A stretch of DNA of 64,000 nucleotides from Burkholderia sp. BCC0506 (lineage in GTDB: Bacteria > Pseudomonadota > Gammaproteobacteria > Burkholderiales > Burkholderiaceae): positions 434,001 to 498,000 of the forward strand of contig NZ_CADFEN010000003.1 in NCBI RefSeq assembly GCF_902833145.1, in the 5' to 3' direction. Shown here piece by piece: positions 9,116 to 16,985 of this stretch (positions are counted from its first letter, which is position 1; each line of letters starts with the position of its first letter). The translations under genes were made by a program, and so were the position numbers. Under the pieces are notes generated by a model that was not told the origin of the DNA, did no database searches, and saw nothing but the letters and a program-made list of their open reading frames with translations.

Positions 9116-9619
9116 ATGTTCACGCTGTCCAACGACCCTACCGCCTCCAAGGCCGATCAATACGCGACGCTCGTCGAGCAGGCACGCGCGCTCGTCGAAT
9201 CCGAACGCGACCTGACCGCGAATGCGGCGAATTTCTCCGCGCTCGTCTATCACTCGCTCGATCGCCTGAACTGGGCCGGCTTCTACTTCTTCGACGGGAC
9301 CGAGCTCGTGGTCGGCCCGTTCCAGGGCAAGCCCGCCTGCGTGCGGATCGCGCTCGGCAAGGGCGTGTGCGGCACGGCCGCGCAGACGCGCGAAACGCAG
9401 GTCGTGCGCGACGTGCACGACTTCCCCGGCCATATCGCGTGCGATGCGGCGTCGGAATCGGAAATCGTCGTGCCGCTGGTGGCCGCCGACAGCACGCTGA
9501 TCGGCGTGTGGGACGTCGACAGCCCCGTCGCCGCGCGTTTCGACGAAGAAGACCGCCAAGGGATGGAGGCGCTATGCCGCGTGTTCGTCGAACACGCGTG
9601 GCAGAAGGCGCGCGGTTGA
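9116..9619 (+). CDS. msrC: GAF-domain free methionine-(R)-sulfoxide reductase
   Basis: A single GAF domain of 167 residues that reduces free methionine-R-sulfoxide, protecting against oxidants. Three cysteines lie at residues 75, 85 and 109 (PACVRI, GVCGT, HIACD). Their spacing of 10 and 24 is that of the E. coli enzyme, so the catalytic and resolving cysteines are intact. The start at 9116 fits the family; the frame extends upstream into the lysR end. It is followed by a strong bidirectional hairpin shared with the convergent map gene. Confidence 0.88.
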   Translation: MFTLSNDPTASKADQYATLVEQARALVESERDLTANAANFSALVYHSLDRLNWAGFYFFDGTELVVGPFQGKPACVRIALGKGVCGTAAQTRETQVVRDVHDFPGHIACDAASESEIVVPLVAADSTLIGVWDVDSPVAARFDEEDRQGMEALCRVFVEHAWQKARG

Positions 9620-9653
9620 GCGTCGCTGCGTCGCGGCGCAGGCCGCCGCGAAC

Positions 9654-9682
9654 GACACGGGCCCCGCGAAGGGGCCCGTGTC
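9654..9682. terminator. Bidirectional terminator hairpin
   Basis: A perfect 12-bp stem (GACACGGGCCCC / GGGGCCCGTGTC, loop GCGAA) between the converging msrC-like gene and map. The T-tracts are weak, so the termination is inferred from position and stem strength. Confidence 0.65.
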
Positions 9683-9722
9683 ATTGCGATCCCGCGCCGC
9701 CGTATGCGGCGCACTGCCGGCG

Positions 9723-10529
9723 TCAGGCCGCGTGCGTGCCCGACAGCGCCGCGAAGGCCTGCGGCTTCGCGTCCTCGGTCAGCACCTCGAAGCCCGTCTC
9801 CGTCACCACGACCATGTGCTCCCATTGCGCGGACAGCGAATGGTCCTTCGTGACGACCGTCCAGCCGTCGGCCAGCACGCGCGTGTCGCGCTTGCCCGCG
9901 TTCAGCATCGGCTCGATCGTGAAGATCATCCCCGGCCGCAACGGCAAGCCGGTGCCTGGCCGACCGTAATGCAGCACCTGCGGCTCGTCGTGATAGACGT
10001 CGCCGATCCCGTGCCCGCAATACTCGCGCACCACGCTGAACCCTTCGCGATGCGCGACCTGCTGGATCGCATAGCCGACGTCGCCGAGCGTCGCGCCGGG
10101 ACGCACCGCGCGGATGCCGGCATGCATCGCCTCGTAGGTCGCCGCGACGAGCCGCCGCGCGAGTTCGTTCGGCTCGCCGACGAAATACATGCGGCTCGTA
10201 TCGCCGAACCAGCCGTCCTTGATCACCGCGATGTCGAGGTTCACGATGTCGCCGTCGCGCATCGGCCGCGACGTCGGAATGCCGTGACAGACCACGTGGT
10301 TGACCGACGTGCACAGCGTTTTCGGATAGCCGTGGTAACCGATGTTCGCGGGAATCGCGCCCAACTCGTCGACGATGTATTCGCGGCAGCGCGCGTCCAG
10401 CTCGTCGGTGGTGACGCCCGGCTTCACGTACTCGGTGATCATCGTCAGCACCTGCGACGCGAGCTTCGCGGCCTCGCGCGACTTGGCGATTTCCGCGGCC
10501 CCGCGGATCGGGATTTCGCGTCTCGCCAT
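9723..10529 (-). CDS. map: Methionine aminopeptidase type I (second copy type)
   Basis: Removes the N-terminal methionine of new proteins. At 268 residues it shows all metal ligands in order: NLDIAV, FGDTSRM, YCGHGIG, FTIEPM and QWEHMV. The essential map of Burkholderia lies near rpsB, which is not in this window, so this is probably an additional copy. Its ATG shares one base with the TAA of the ParD-like gene (TAATG), so translation should be coupled. An antitoxin-like partner beside a peptidase suggests stress-linked or autoregulated expression; this is inference. Confidence 0.92.
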   Translation of the reverse strand: MARREIPIRGAAEIAKSREAAKLASQVLTMITEYVKPGVTTDELDARCREYIVDELGAIPANIGYHGYPKTLCTSVNHVVCHGIPTSRPMRDGDIVNLDIAVIKDGWFGDTSRMYFVGEPNELARRLVAATYEAMHAGIRAVRPGATLGDVGYAIQQVAHREGFSVVREYCGHGIGDVYHDEPQVLHYGRPGTGLPLRPGMIFTIEPMLNAGKRDTRVLADGWTVVTKDHSLSAQWEHMVVVTETGFEVLTEDAKPQAFAALSGTHAA

Positions 10530-10765
10530 TACGCCACCTGCTCGATGCTATGCGCGGCCGTCTCCGCCGGCCCGACGTCGCCGCCTCGTGCCTCGGCCTC
10601 GATCAACATCTTGCAGATATCGCCGTAGGACAGCGCCGGATTGAGCTCCGCCAGCATCCCGACACGCAGCCAGTGTTCGGCCTGCGCGTTGATCGAACGG
10701 CTCAGCGCCGTGCTCGTCGAGCGCAGCCGTTCATGCATGTGCTCGGAAATCTTGATGATGCCCAT
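10529..10765 (-). CDS. ParD-like protein, ribbon-helix-helix candidate
   Basis: A 78-residue protein that looks like the ParD-like family. The first 40 residues (GIIKISEHMHERLRSTST, then a helix to MLAE) fit a short beta strand plus two helices of a ribbon-helix-helix DNA-binding domain. No toxin gene of the ParE or RelE type is adjacent; the downstream partner is map, joined by a TAATG overlap. The ATG at 10765 is chosen because the open frame further upstream reads through the promoter region. A 7-bp inverted repeat 15 bp upstream may be its own operator. Confidence 0.72.
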   Translation of the reverse strand: MGIIKISEHMHERLRSTSTALSRSINAQAEHWLRVGMLAELNPALSYGDICKMLIEAEARGGDVGPAETAAHSIEQVA

Positions 10766-10779
10766 ATATCCCCAATTAA

Positions 10780-10799
10780 ACGAAACGTAGCTGTTTCGT
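10780..10799. promoter_or_regulatory. Inverted repeat, candidate operator of the ParD-like/map operon
   Basis: ACGAAAC, six bases, GTTTCGT: a perfect 7-bp dyad 15 bp upstream of the ParD-like start, inside the AT-rich part of the divergent gap. Its position suits autoregulation by the ribbon-helix-helix protein; binding is not shown. Confidence 0.45.
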
Positions 10800-10868
10800 A
10801 TATTACGCTGCGTACGACGACGGGGCAAGCCGCTCCGCCTTTCGTTCGGCTCGCCACGGGAAATAGCG

Positions 10869-10898
10869 TTGACATCGAATTCCATCTTGCTGGAAAAT
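10869..10898 (+). promoter_or_regulatory. Promoter with overlapping dyad before the XRE-cupin gene
   Basis: A consensus -35 TTGACA at 10869-10874 is followed after 18 bases by GAAAAT at 10893-10898. The dyad TTCCA-N6-TGGAA (10880-10895) fills the spacer, as expected if the regulator represses itself. The start codon follows 9 bases later, so the transcript would have a very short leader. Confidence 0.5.
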
Positions 10899-10907
10899 AA
10901 ATCCATC

Positions 10908-11528
10908 ATGAAAGAATCAGCGACCACTGCGACCGACGACACCGGCATCAACGAGCGCATTGCCCGCCGCGTGCGCGACCTGCGCACCGTTCGAGGCTAC
11001 ACGCTCGATGCGTTGGCTGCGCGGTCCGGCGTCAGCCGTTCAATGATCTCGCTCATCGAACGCGCGTCGGCGAGCCCGACGGCCGTCGTGCTCGACAAGC
11101 TCGCGGCCGGTCTCGGCGTATCGCTGGCCGGCCTGTTCGGCGGCGACCGGGACGACGCGCCCGCGCAGCCGCTCGCACGGCGCGCGCAGCAGGCCGTATG
11201 GCGCGACCCCGCGTCCGGCTATGTGCGCCGCAACCTGTCGCCGCCCGGCTGGCCGTCGCCGATCCAGCTCGTCGAGGTCGATTTCCCGGCCGGCGCGCGC
11301 GTCGCGTACGACAGCGGCGGGCGCGAAAGCGCGCTGCACAAGCAGGTATGGATCATCAGCGGCCGCATCGACGTCGCGTTCGGCGACGTGCTTCACGAAC
11401 TTCACGAAGGCGACTGCCTCGCCATGCGGCTCGACCAGCCGCTGATCTTCAGCAATCCGTCGTCGCATGCCGCGCGCTATGTCGTCGCGATCTGCGATGC
11501 ATCCGCCGCCAGCGTGCGGAACATGTGA
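10908..11528 (+). CDS. XRE-family regulator with C-terminal cupin
   Basis: A 206-residue transcription factor. A helix-turn-helix (residues 14-68: RRVRDLRTVRGYTLDALAAR, then SMISLIERASASPT) is followed by a single cupin-like sensor domain (about 95-200). Proteins of this plan often sense a small metabolite and control the neighbouring catabolic or resistance gene. The next gene downstream is a PAT-like acetyltransferase 49 bp away and in the same direction, which it may control. It is divergent from the ParD-like/map pair across 142 bp. Confidence 0.87.
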   Translation: MKESATTATDDTGINERIARRVRDLRTVRGYTLDALAARSGVSRSMISLIERASASPTAVVLDKLAAGLGVSLAGLFGGDRDDAPAQPLARRAQQAVWRDPASGYVRRNLSPPGWPSPIQLVEVDFPAGARVAYDSGGRESALHKQVWIISGRIDVAFGDVLHELHEGDCLAMRLDQPLIFSNPSSHAARYVVAICDASAASVRNM

Positions 11529-11577
11529 TGCGCGTCGTGCGCGCAACCGGCTTAAAACCAAACAGGAACGAACCCGT

Positions 11578-12126
11578 ATGAATGCCCCGACCCAGCGTGA
11601 CGACGTGCGCCTGATCGATTGCAACGAGGCCGAGCATGCGGGGGCCATCCTCGAGATCCTGAACAACGCAATCGTGAACTCGACCGCGCTGTACGACTAC
11701 CGGCCGCGCCCGCCGGAAGCGATGGTCGCGTGGTTCGCGACGAAGCGCGCGGGCGGTTTTCCGGTCATCGGCGCCGTCGATGCAGCGGGCACGCTGCTCG
11801 GCTTCGCGAGCTGGGGGACGTTCCGCGCGTTTCCGGCGTTCAAGTACACGGTCGAACACAGCGTCTACGTGCGCAACGATCAGCGCGGACGCGGGCTCGG
11901 CGAACGGCTGCTGCGCGAAGTCGTCCGGCGTGCGCGCGAAGCACAGGTGCACGTGCTGGTCGGCTGCATCGACGCGACCAATGCCGGCAGCATCGCGCTG
12001 CATACGAAGCTGGGGTTCGTGCACGCGGGCACGATCGCGGAGGCGGGATTCAAGTTCGGCCGCTGGCTCGATGCGGCGTTCTATCAGTTGAAGCTGGAAA
12101 CGCCGGCGCAGCCGGTGGATGGGTGA
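11578..12126 (+). CDS. GNAT acetyltransferase, phosphinothricin acetyltransferase-like
   Basis: A 182-residue acetyltransferase of the PAT/YncA group. Group features are the early ILNNAIVNSTALYDYRPRPP segment, SWGTFRAFPAFKYTVEHSVYV in the middle, and the acetyl-CoA loop QRGRGLGERLL. Members acetylate phosphinothricin, methionine sulfoximine or related amines. It probably shares a transcript with the XRE-cupin regulator just upstream. The start at 11578 is chosen because earlier in-frame codons overlap that regulator. Confidence 0.85.
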   Translation: MNAPTQRDDVRLIDCNEAEHAGAILEILNNAIVNSTALYDYRPRPPEAMVAWFATKRAGGFPVIGAVDAAGTLLGFASWGTFRAFPAFKYTVEHSVYVRNDQRGRGLGERLLREVVRRAREAQVHVLVGCIDATNAGSIALHTKLGFVHAGTIAEAGFKFGRWLDAAFYQLKLETPAQPVDG

Positions 12127-12184
12127 TCGGCTGAAGGTCGTCGCATGCACCGTGCGCGACGGCCTCCAGGGGACGCAGAAAAAG

Positions 12185-12211
12185 AAAAGCCCCGCCGAAG
12201 CGGGGCTTTTT
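12185..12211. terminator. Bidirectional rho-independent terminator
   Basis: Stem GCCCCGC / GCGGGGC with loop CGAA, A4 on the left and T5 on the right, between the acetyltransferase (+) and the tRNA-Cys gene (-). Confidence 0.85.
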
Positions 12212-12222
12212 CTCGTTCTACC

Positions 12223-12296
12223 TGGAGGCGCGAGCCGGAGTCGAACCGGCCTAAACGGCTTTGCAGGCCGCTGCATAACCGCTTTGCTATCGCGCC
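12223..12296 (-). tRNA. tRNA-Cys (GCA)
   Basis: A 74-nt cloverleaf. The acceptor arm GGCGCGA pairs with TCGCGCC, the anticodon is GCA in loop CTGCAAA, the T-arm carries GGTTCGACTCC, and the CCA end is encoded. Upstream on the same strand is the tRNA-Gly array, separated by a terminator-like hairpin. Confidence 0.95.
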
Positions 12297-12362
12297 AAAA
12301 GCGGACTGTCGGGATGCCGTGAGGCAAGCGACAGATTTTCATTCGAGGACCGGAAGTCCATC

Positions 12363-12388
12363 AAATAAAAAGGGAAGCGTGGCTTCCC
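12363..12388 (-). terminator. Terminator-like hairpin after the tRNA-Gly array
   Basis: On the minus strand, GGGAAGC-(3)-GCTTCCC is followed by TTTTTATTT. It lies 7 bases past the last tRNA-Gly and before tRNA-Cys, so it may end or thin transcription into tRNA-Cys. Confidence 0.65.
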
Positions 12389-12395
12389 CATTACT

Positions 12396-12471
12396 TGGAG
12401 CGGGAGACGAGTCTCGAACTCGCGACCTCAACCTTGGCAAGGTTGCGCTCTACCAACTGAGCTACTCCCGC
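12396..12471 (-). tRNA. tRNA-Gly (GCC), third of three in transcription order
   Basis: A 76-nt cloverleaf with acceptor GCGGGAG / CTCCCGC, anticodon GCC in the loop of CCTTGCCAAGG, and encoded CCA. The sequence is identical to the other two copies. Confidence 0.95.
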
Positions 12472-12522
12472 ATTGTCCTGCATCTGCAGCGCTTTGCCGA
12501 CCAACACGCTGCCAGAAAAATC

Positions 12523-12598
12523 TGGAGCGGGAGACGAGTCTCGAACTCGCGACCTCAACCTTGGCAAGGTTGCGCTCTACCAACTGAGCTACTCCCGC
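12523..12598 (-). tRNA. tRNA-Gly (GCC), second of three
   Basis: 76 nt, identical to its neighbours, encoded CCA. It is flanked on both sides by the same 50-odd-base spacer. Confidence 0.95.
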
Positions 12599-12651
12599 AT
12601 GTGTCCTGCATCTGCAGCGCTTTGCCGACCAACACGCTGCCAGAAAAAATC

Positions 12652-12727
12652 TGGAGCGGGAGACGAGTCTCGAACTCGCGACCTCAACCTTGGCAAGGTT
12701 GCGCTCTACCAACTGAGCTACTCCCGC
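12652..12727 (-). tRNA. tRNA-Gly (GCC), first of three
   Basis: 76 nt, identical to the other copies and nearest to the shared promoter at 12789-12817. Confidence 0.95.
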
Positions 12728-12788
12728 GTATTGCTACGCTACTGCTTCCCCGTCACACACTTACTTCGTCGTGCAGCGGAGAAGCGAG

Positions 12789-12817
12789 ATTATGTCGAAG
12801 GCACATTCGTGTGTCAA
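12789..12817 (-). promoter_or_regulatory. Sigma-70 promoter of the tRNA-Gly array
   Basis: Read on the minus strand: TTGACA, 17 bases, CATAAT. The -35 is perfect and the spacing optimal. It points to the first tRNA-Gly about 60 bp downstream; the intervening 12728-12788 holds no gene. Confidence 0.75.
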
Positions 12818-12865
12818 GAGCTTTTCCAGCCCTTTTTACAAAAACCGCCGCCCATGCGACGCAGG

Positions 12866-13453
12866 TCACGCGCCGCCGCGCTCGCGAATCTGCGGCCACG
12901 CGAGCTTCATGTAGTACAGCATCGACCAGATCGTCAGCACCGCGGCAAGATACATCAGCCACTCGCCCCACACGCGCGTGTCGATCGTCACGACGCCGAG
13001 CGGCAGCGGTCCGTAGAACAGCAGCATCGGAATCGCGACCATCTGGCACGCGGTCTTGAACTTGCCGAGCTGGTTCACCGCCACGCTCTTCGACGCGCCG
13101 ATCTGCGCCATCCATTCGCGCAGCGCCGAAATCGCGATCTCGCGACCGACGATCACCAGCGCGATCGCCGCGTCGACCCGCGCAATCTGCACGAGGATCA
13201 GCAACGCGGCCGTCACCATCAGCTTGTCCGCCACCGGGTCGAGAAATGCGCCGAACGACGACGTCTGGTTCCACTTGCGCGCGAGGAATCCGTCGAACCA
13301 GTCGGTCAGCGCGGCAAGGATGAAGATCGCCGCCGCCGCGAGATTGCGGTGCGCGCCGCCCATCAGCGTGTCCGGCAGATAGAACACGCCGACGACGAGC
13401 GGAATCAGCACGATCCGTACCCACGTCAGGAAAATCGGGAAATTGAACGGCAT
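12866..13453 (-). CDS. pgsA: CDP-diacylglycerol--glycerol-3-phosphate 3-phosphatidyltransferase
   Basis: Inner-membrane enzyme that makes phosphatidylglycerol phosphate, the committed step to phosphatidylglycerol and cardiolipin. The CDP-alcohol phosphotransferase signature appears as LTDWFDGFLARKWNQTSSFGAFLDPVADK (D-X2-D-G-X2-A-R-X8-G-X3-D-X3-D), with all four aspartates. It has 195 residues with four or five hydrophobic segments. The ATG at 13453 gives the usual start MPFNFPIFLTWVRI. It follows uvrC (stop 13544) on the same strand and may be cotranscribed, as in many proteobacteria. Confidence 0.93.
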   Translation of the reverse strand: MPFNFPIFLTWVRIVLIPLVVGVFYLPDTLMGGAHRNLAAAAIFILAALTDWFDGFLARKWNQTSSFGAFLDPVADKLMVTAALLILVQIARVDAAIALVIVGREIAISALREWMAQIGASKSVAVNQLGKFKTACQMVAIPMLLFYGPLPLGVVTIDTRVWGEWLMYLAAVLTIWSMLYYMKLAWPQIRERGGA

Positions 13454-13543
13454 GGCATGCGGGACAGTAAGGGATTCGCAATTGTGCCGTGTCGACCGGC
13501 CTGCCACAAGAACGCTGGCAAGACAGCCGGCCGCACGGCCGCG

Positions 13544-15580
13544 TCAGTGAAGCTGCTTGTAGATCTGCTCGGCGAGCGCGTGCGAAATGCCCTCGACGCT
13601 CGCCAGTTCCTCGACACTCGCGGCCACCACGCCGCGCAACCCGCCGAAGCGCGCGAGCAACCGCTGCCGGCGTTTCGCGCCGACGCCTTCGAGCTCCTCG
13701 AGCCGCGACGTCTGGCGTGCCTTCGCCCGCTTCGCCCGCATGCCGGTGATCGCGAAACGGTGCGCCTCGTCGCGAATCTGCGCGACGAGCATCAGTGCCG
13801 CGCTCTCCTTGCCGAGTTCGAGCGGCGCGCGGCCGTCCGCGAACACCAGCGTTTCGAGGCCTACCTTGCGCCCCTCGCCTTTCGCGACGCCGACCAGCAT
13901 CGACGTGTCGAGACCGAGCTCGGTGAACACCTGCCGCGCGATCTCGACCTGACCCTTGCCGCCGTCGATCAGCACGATGTTCGGCAGCAGGCTCGACGCC
14001 TCGGCCTGGCGCGTCGACTCGCCGTCGATGCCGGCCGCTTCGTCGGCGGCCGCCGCCTGCGCGGCCTGCTCGACCACCTTCTCGTAGCGGCGCGTGAGCA
14101 CCTGCCGCATCGCCGCGTAGTCGTCGCCCGGCGTGATGCCCGTGATGTTGTAGCGGCGGTACTCGCTCGATTGCATCTTGTGATGGTGATAGACGACGCA
14201 CGACGCCTGCGTCGCCTCGCCCATCGTATGGCTGATGTCGAAGCATTCGATCCGCAGCGTCGCGAGATCGTCGCTGTCGTAGCTGAGCGTGTCCGCCAGC
14301 GCGCGCGTGCGCGCCTGCTGCGAGCCCTGCTCCGACAGCAGCCGCGCGAGCGCGAGCCGCGCATTCTGCTCGGCCATCGCCAGCCATGCACGCCGCTGCC
14401 CTTGCGGCTGCCGCACCAGCGACACCTTGTGGCCGGCCTGCTCGGACAGCAGCTCGAGCAGGTCGCGGCTCGCGGGCGCATGGCTGACGACGAGCACGGG
14501 CGGCACGCGATTGCCGAGATAGTGCTGCGCGATGAACGCGTCGAGCACCTCGGCCTCGACCGACGCTGCTGCCACCGTGCCGCGCGTGCTGCCCGCCTCT
14601 TCTGCAGGCTGATCGGGCACCGTGTCGGCCGGCGCATCGACCGCCTCCGCCGGCTCGACCTCCTCACCGAGACCGCCCTCGGCGAGCGTCAGCGCACTTT
14701 CGACGTGCGTCGGGAAATACGCCTTGTCGCCGAGGTGCCGGCCGCCGCGCACCATCGCGAGGTTCACGCACACGCGTCCGCCCTGCGCGACGACGGCCAG
14801 GACGTCGACGTCGCTGTCGCTGCCGACCTCGATCGCCTGCTGGTGCAGCACCGTCGCGAGCGAGCTCATCTGGTTGCGCACGGCCGCCGCCTGCTCGAAT
14901 TTCAGTTCGGCCGCGAACGCGTGCATCTTCTGCTCGAGTTCCTTCATCACTTCGGACTGCCGGCCGAGCAGGAACCGCGCGGCGTTCGACACGTCGACCG
15001 CGTAGTCCTCGTCGGAGATCGCGCCGACGCACGGCGCCGTGCAACGCCCGATCTGGTGCAGCAGGCACGGCCGCGTGCGGTTGTTGAAGACCGAATCCTC
15101 GCAGGTGCGCAACTGGAACACGCGCTGCAGGATCTGGATGCTCTCGCGCACGGCCCACGCGCTCGGGAACGGCCCGAAGTACTGGTTCTGCTTGTCGACC
15201 GAGCCGCGGTAGTAGGCCATCCGCGGAAAGCGGTGCGCGGTGAGCTTCAGGTACGGATACGACTTGTCGTCGCGAAACAGGATGTTGTAACGCGGCGCGA
15301 GCGCCTTGATCAGGTTGTTCTCGAGCAGCAGCGCCTCGGCTTCCGAGCGCGTGACGGTCGTTTCGATGCGCGCGATGCGCGTGACCATCATCGCGATGCG
15401 CGGCGACAGTTGCGTCTTCGTGAAATAGCTCGACACGCGCTTTTTCAGGTCGCGCGCCTTGCCGACGTAGAGGACGGCGCCCGCCGCGTCGTAATAGCGA
15501 TAGACACCCGGCATGTGCGGCAACTGCGCAAGGATCTTCTTCGGTTCGAACGGAGTATCGGAGGCTTCTGGTGATGTCAT
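13544..15580 (-). CDS. uvrC: UvrABC excinuclease subunit C
   Basis: Makes both incisions in nucleotide excision repair with UvrA and UvrB. The N-terminal GIY-YIG nuclease is visible ([24 protein letters not shown], residues 25-48), then a UVR domain near 205-240, an RNase H-like C-terminal nuclease and terminal helix-hairpin-helix motifs ([19 protein letters not shown]). At 678 residues it is longer than the roughly 610 of E. coli UvrC. The extra length sits in two acidic, proline- and alanine-rich inserts near residues 293-335 and 505-530. It is divergent from earP. Confidence 0.95.
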   Translation of the reverse strand: MTSPEASDTPFEPKKILAQLPHMPGVYRYYDAAGAVLYVGKARDLKKRVSSYFTKTQLSPRIAMMVTRIARIETTVTRSEAEALLLENNLIKALAPRYNILFRDDKSYPYLKLTAHRFPRMAYYRGSVDKQNQYFGPFPSAWAVRESIQILQRVFQLRTCEDSVFNNRTRPCLLHQIGRCTAPCVGAISDEDYAVDVSNAARFLLGRQSEVMKELEQKMHAFAAELKFEQAAAVRNQMSSLATVLHQQAIEVGSDSDVDVLAVVAQGGRVCVNLAMVRGGRHLGDKAYFPTHVESALTLAEGGLGEEVEPAEAVDAPADTVPDQPAEEAGSTRGTVAAASVEAEVLDAFIAQHYLGNRVPPVLVVSHAPASRDLLELLSEQAGHKVSLVRQPQGQRRAWLAMAEQNARLALARLLSEQGSQQARTRALADTLSYDSDDLATLRIECFDISHTMGEATQASCVVYHHHKMQSSEYRRYNITGITPGDDYAAMRQVLTRRYEKVVEQAAQAAAADEAAGIDGESTRQAEASSLLPNIVLIDGGKGQVEIARQVFTELGLDTSMLVGVAKGEGRKVGLETLVFADGRAPLELGKESAALMLVAQIRDEAHRFAITGMRAKRAKARQTSRLEELEGVGAKRRQRLLARFGGLRGVVAASVEELASVEGISHALAEQIYKQLH

Positions 15581-15656
15581 GCGTGAGCCGGGCGCCTTGT
15601 AACGCGGAACGGGTCAATTAGAATCGCCAGTTTAGAGCATTCACCGGCCCGCTTCG

Positions 15657-16850
15657 ATGCCACGCACCACCGCTGCCCCACACTCCGCCGTGCCGCTCGC
15701 GCCGGGCGAACCGATCGCTTGCGACCTCTTCTGCACGGTGATCGACAATTTCGGCGACATCGGCGTGTGCTGGCGCGTCGCGCGCCAGCTCGCGCACGAG
15801 CACGGCTGGCAGGTGCGGCTCTTCGTCGACGACCTGCACACGTTCGCGCGCCTGCTGCCGCAAATCGACCCCGACGCGGGGCGGCAGACGGTCGACGCGA
15901 TCGTGATCGAGCACTGGCATGCGGAGGTCGGCGACGCGCTGGAGATCGCCGATGTCGTGATCGAGGCATTCGCCTGCGAGCTGCCCGGCCCCTATCTCGC
16001 GGCGATGGCGCGGCGCGCGCGGCGCCCCGTGTGGATCAATCTCGAATACCTGAGCGCCGAGGACTGGGTCGCCGATTTCCATTTGCGCCCGTCGCCGCAT
16101 CCGCGCTATCCGTTGCTCAAGACGTTCTTCTTCCCGGGCCTGTCGGCCGGCACCGGCGGCGTGCCGAAGGAGCGCGACCTCGACGCGCGCCGCACGGCCT
16201 TCGACGCCGATCCGGCAGCACGCGCCGCGTGGTGGCAACGCGCCACCGGCGGCGGGCCGCCCACGCCCGGCACGACGGTCGTCAGCCTGTTCGCGTACGA
16301 GAACCCGGCCGTCGACGCGCTGCTCGCGCAATGGCGCGACGGCCCGTCGCCGGTCGTCGCGCTCGTGCCGGCCGGGCGCCTGTCGCCCGCCGTCGCGCGC
16401 TTTTTCGGGGTCGAATCGTTCGCGGCGGGCGCGCAGGCGTGCAGCGGCAACCTGAGCGCGCATGGGCTCGCGTTCGTTCCGCAGGCCGACTACGATCCGC
16501 TGCTGTGGGTCGCCGATCTCAATTTCGTGCGCGGCGAGGATTCGTTCGTCCGCGCGCAGTGGGCGCGCAAGCCGTTCGTGTGGCACATCTACCCGCAGGC
16601 CGACGACGTGCACCTGCCGAAGCTCGACGCCGCGCTCGCGCACCTGTCGGCCGGCCTCGCCGACGCGTCGCGCGCGGCGCTCGCGCGCTTCTGGCATGCG
16701 TGGAACGGCGCCGGCACGCCCGACTGGGCCGATTTCTGGCAACACCGCGCCGCGCTGGACGCCAATGCGATACGCTGGGCCGACGCGCTCGCGGCCGTCG
16801 GCGATCTCGCTGGAAAACTGGCGGAATACGCAAAATCTCAGTTAAAATAA
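15657..16850 (+). CDS. earP: Protein-arginine rhamnosyltransferase (EF-P maturation)
   Basis: Transfers rhamnose from dTDP-rhamnose to arginine 32 of elongation factor P. The protein is 397 residues. Its N-terminal segment IACDLFCTVIDNFGDIGVCWRVARQL contains the conserved DNFGDIG loop with the catalytic aspartate, and the donor site RGEDSFVRAQWARKPFVWHIYPQ lies near 290-315. The gene is directly upstream of efp, whose product carries the needed arginine. A TAGAAT hexamer at 15619-15624 could be its -10 box. Confidence 0.93.
   Translation: MPRTTAAPHSAVPLAPGEPIACDLFCTVIDNFGDIGVCWRVARQLAHEHGWQVRLFVDDLHTFARLLPQIDPDAGRQTVDAIVIEHWHAEVGDALEIADVVIEAFACELPGPYLAAMARRARRPVWINLEYLSAEDWVADFHLRPSPHPRYPLLKTFFFPGLSAGTGGVPKERDLDARRTAFDADPAARAAWWQRATGGGPPTPGTTVVSLFAYENPAVDALLAQWRDGPSPVVALVPAGRLSPAVARFFGVESFAAGAQACSGNLSAHGLAFVPQADYDPLLWVADLNFVRGEDSFVRAQWARKPFVWHIYPQADDVHLPKLDAALAHLSAGLADASRAALARFWHAWNGAGTPDWADFWQHRAALDANAIRWADALAAVGDLAGKLAEYAKSQLK
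16843..16848 (+). promoter_or_regulatory. Possible -10 box of efp
   Basis: TAAAAT overlaps the earP stop codon. The 135-bp gap to efp suggests a promoter of its own; I see no good -35 element. Confidence 0.3.
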
Positions 16851-16985
16851 GCGGTTATCCGACGGCTGACCACGCAAGCGCTCGCGTTTGAGCTTTGGGC
16901 GCCCACCGGAACGCACCGCTTGGCGCCTCACCCGTTGTGCAACGCTCAGGCACCTATTTATTTGATTTGATCAGGACAGTTTTTT

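Larger units (their letters stand above)
12396..12727 (-). repeat. Tandem array of tRNA-Gly plus spacer, period 127-129 bp
   Basis: Three identical tRNA genes are joined by two spacers (12472-12522 and 12599-12651) that differ only by one or two inserted bases at their edges. This marks recent tandem duplication or gene conversion. Confidence 0.9.

Noticed and set aside
10529-10765. Classical ParDE toxin-antitoxin locus
   Set aside because: No ParE or RelE toxin is present on either side; the partner is map, so only the ParD-like part is reported.
12396-12727. Phage or island attachment at the tRNA-Gly array
   Set aside because: Both sides are ordinary chromosomal genes and no integrase or partial tRNA duplicate is found.
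12473-15574. 1033-codon plus-strand frame across tRNA-Gly, pgsA and uvrC
   Set aside because: It reads through tRNA genes and opposite two recognised genes, so it is a long chance frame.
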